DNA from: Trichocoleus sp. FACHB-40
Lineage (GTDB): Bacteria; Cyanobacteriota; Cyanobacteriia; Cyanobacteriales; FACHB-T130
Assembly (NCBI RefSeq): GCF_014695915.1
Contig: NZ_JACJPF010000062.1
Location: 1-64,000 of the forward strand
Direction: 5' to 3'
DNA: 64,000 nt
Position numbers and translations under genes: made by a program. The notes under the pieces were generated by a model. That model was not told the origin of the DNA, searched no databases, and saw nothing but the letters and a program-made list of their open reading frames with translations. This document shows positions 62,640 through 64,000 of the stretch, in pieces; the first letter of the stretch is position 1; every line of letters starts with the position of its first letter.

Positions 62640-62843
62640 GTGCCTAGCAGAAAGATGAAAAAGCTAAAAGAAAAAAATGTTTGGAGCGATATTGACTTTC
62701 AGAAAGTTAAGCAAAGAATTAATAAAATAACTCAAAAGCTGGATGAGGTTCAAAGCAAGTTTGAACCCCAAGAGGACAAATTCAAATCGATGTCGCAGGA
62801 ATTCAATCAAAGCGATCGCATTGAAAAATCAAATCGTTCCTAA
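62640..62843 (+). CDS. Small coiled-coil protein
   Basis: 67 residues, very lysine- and glutamate-rich (KKLKEKNVWSDIDFQKVKQR, then TQKLDEVQSKFEPQEDKFKS), predicted helical coiled coil. GTG start at 62640 with GGGAGG 6 bp upstream is far better supported than the upstream TTG of the same frame. Its end overlaps the 3' end of ispD by 15 bp on the other strand. Function unknown. Confidence 0.62.
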   Translation: MPSRKMKKLKEKNVWSDIDFQKVKQRINKITQKLDEVQSKFEPQEDKFKSMSQEFNQSDRIEKSNRS

Positions 62844-63515
62844 GCGCTGACGCAAAATAAATTCAGCCAAACTTAAATCCATCGGGGTCGTCACCTTCAG
62901 ATTCGTCTCTTCCCCCTGCACAATCTGTACTTTCAAACCGCATTTTTCAAACAAGGCAGCATCGTCTGTAACTTCCCAGTGTTGCGATCGCGCTTCGGCA
63001 TGGCACTGTTGTAACAAATCAACCTTGAAACCTTGAGGCGTTTGCGCCGCCCACAACTGTTCTCTATTGGGCGTACTCTCAATTAATCCAGTTGCATCCA
63101 CTACCTTAATCGTATCTTTCACAGGCACAGCAGCAATTAAGCCGGGAACCTCCACAAGTGCCTCAGCACAGCGATCTAGCAGTTGGGGAGTTGCTAGACA
63201 CCGAGCGCCATCATGAATTAATACTAACTGAGCTGCTGGTAATGCTTGCAAGCCGTTATAGACAGATTCTTGGCGCGTAGTACCACCGACAATCAGCTGC
63301 ACAGGCTTAGTCAGAGAAAGCTCAGCTAAAATCTCCTTAAAGTCGGGAAAGTCATCAGGGTGAGCAATCAAACCGATCCAGCTAATGTGCCGTGAGGCTT
63401 CCGCCGCTAGGAGAGTCCAGGTAATCAAAGGTTTACCCAGTAACATTAGCAGCAGTTTGTTGCGATCACTTCCCATCCGCCGCCCCATGCCCGCGGCTGG
63501 AATTAATAAGTGCAT
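62829..63515 (-). CDS. ispD: 2-C-methyl-D-erythritol 4-phosphate cytidylyltransferase
   Basis: 228 residues. Third step of the MEP isoprenoid pathway: CTP plus methylerythritol phosphate to CDP-ME. N-terminal LIPAAGMGRRMGSDRNKLLLMLLGKPLI binds CTP; VLIHDGARCLAT and TPQGFKVDLLQQCH follow. The active-site region VTDDAALFEKCGLKV is intact. Length normal. The start is ATG at 63515, close to a divergent GT9 gene. Confidence 0.96.
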   Translation of the reverse strand: MHLLIPAAGMGRRMGSDRNKLLLMLLGKPLITWTLLAAEASRHISWIGLIAHPDDFPDFKEILAELSLTKPVQLIVGGTTRQESVYNGLQALPAAQLVLIHDGARCLATPQLLDRCAEALVEVPGLIAAVPVKDTIKVVDATGLIESTPNREQLWAAQTPQGFKVDLLQQCHAEARSQHWEVTDDAALFEKCGLKVQIVQGEETNLKVTTPMDLSLAEFILRQRLGTI

Positions 63516-63611
63516 AATTCTCCTATTTTAGGCATTAGGTCTTCCGGTGTAGGGTGTTATGGGTATATATTCCCTTAAAATTAGGCTCAGAAGTACCCTC
63601 AGTAACTCGAG

Positions 63612-64000
63612 ATGAGAATACTAGCCCTTGTTCCCGGCGGAATTGGCGACCAAATTCTATTTTTCCCTACACTGGACGATCTAAAACGGAATTACCCCGA
63701 AGCCCAGATAGATGTGGTTGTGGAACCCAGAGCAAAGGGTGCATACCGTGTTTGCAAGTCTGTCGATGAAGTCATAGCCTATGATTTTAAGGGTAGCAAT
63801 GGCCCCGCAGACTGGGGAAATTTACTCGGTGTCATCCGCGATCGCGAGTATGATATCGTCCTCTCTTTGGGGAGTAGGTGGAGTGTAGGCTTGTTGCTAT
63901 GGCTGACTGGCATTACCACCAGGGTTAGCTACAGTGGCCCAGGCAATTTGTTCCTTACAAACCCTGTACCCCTGAAGCCAGCCCAGTATGCCGCCCATAT
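63612..64000 (+). CDS. GT9 heptosyltransferase-like protein, 5' part
   Basis: The frame runs off the window after 129 codons. It begins MRILALVPGGIGDQILFFPT, the GT9 opening, then DDLKRNYPEAQIDVVVEPRA and YDIVLSLGSRWSVGLLLWLTG. A related enzyme transfers heptose or other sugars in lipopolysaccharide or other surface glycans. Divergent from ispD with about 96 bp between. Its C-terminus is not seen. Confidence 0.85.
   Translation, partial: MRILALVPGGIGDQILFFPTLDDLKRNYPEAQIDVVVEPRAKGAYRVCKSVDEVIAYDFKGSNGPADWGNLLGVIRDREYDIVLSLGSRWSVGLLLWLTGITTRVSYSGPGNLFLTNPVPLKPAQYAAH

Overview
The window is chromosomal DNA of a cyanobacterium, most likely a filamentous one. The octamer GCGATCGC (HIP1) recurs throughout, in genes and between them. 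Gene content agrees: CP12, a cyanobacterial-type short HisG, a phytol-kinase-like protein, a run of hormogonium-polysaccharide (Hps) type genes, a HetZ/PatU-like pair and a cyanoexosortase locus. Heptanucleotide short tandem repeats (STRR) are also frequent. I saw no rRNA, tRNA, CRISPR array, complete insertion sequence or prophage.

Layout. 0.2-5.3 kb, minus strand: ABC exporter, small unknown gene, hisG and a secreted 5'-nucleotidase with a PEP-CTERM tail. 5.8-9.8 kb: orphan OmpR-type response regulator, two membrane proteins, cp12 and a FIST-domain sensor. 9.9-12.5 kb is a worn region: an acyltransferase, a possible ORF remnant and a metallophosphatase gene split by a 99-bp miniature transposable element. 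12.8-21.2 kb: trmB, a PMT-type glycosyltransferase, a purine permease, a histidine kinase and glmM. 21.4-27.3 kb: a polysaccharide cluster (methyltransferase, HpsL-like membrane protein, three glycosyltransferases). 27.3-28.4 kb: 78-bp HIP1-containing repeats around a pentapeptide-repeat gene and a pseudogene tail. 28.5-37.8 kb: GspE-type ATPase, site-2 protease, murQ, a DUF3110 protein, a VanX-like dipeptidase, yidD and a phytol kinase. 38.5-43.5 kb: a compact NAD operon (pncB, nadD, an NrtR-like regulator, a PchB-like chorismate mutase, nadE). 43.6-48.8 kb: a TgpA-like transglutaminase, PatU-like and HetZ-like genes, and an unknown gene. 49.1-54.1 kb: exosortase locus with two substrate-like proteins, the exosortase, its associated protein and an HpsJ-like protein. 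54.2-63.5 kb: glgX, a membrane protein, a two-gene FHA operon (one FHA domain fused to a flavoprotein-like oxidoreductase), nfi, GT2 and ispD. The window ends inside a GT9 gene.

How the parts connect. The polysaccharide cluster, the PMT enzyme and the exosortase locus all concern the cell surface, and the two PVPYE-tailed proteins are natural clients of the exosortase. The NAD operon combines salvage (PncB), the shared adenylyltransferase (NadD), the final synthetase (NadE) and a probable NAD-status repressor. Its PchB-like member is out of place.

The most unusual signals are: (1) the miniature element in the phosphatase gene, whose removal together with one TA copy restores the frame exactly; (2) repeats that have become coding sequence or gene ends, in the ABC exporter linker, NadE twice, a TgpA membrane segment, a signal peptide, and several start or stop codons; (3) the FHA-oxidoreductase operon; (4) the PchB-like protein in the NAD operon. 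All family assignments come from reading the sequence and motif memory; no database search was run.
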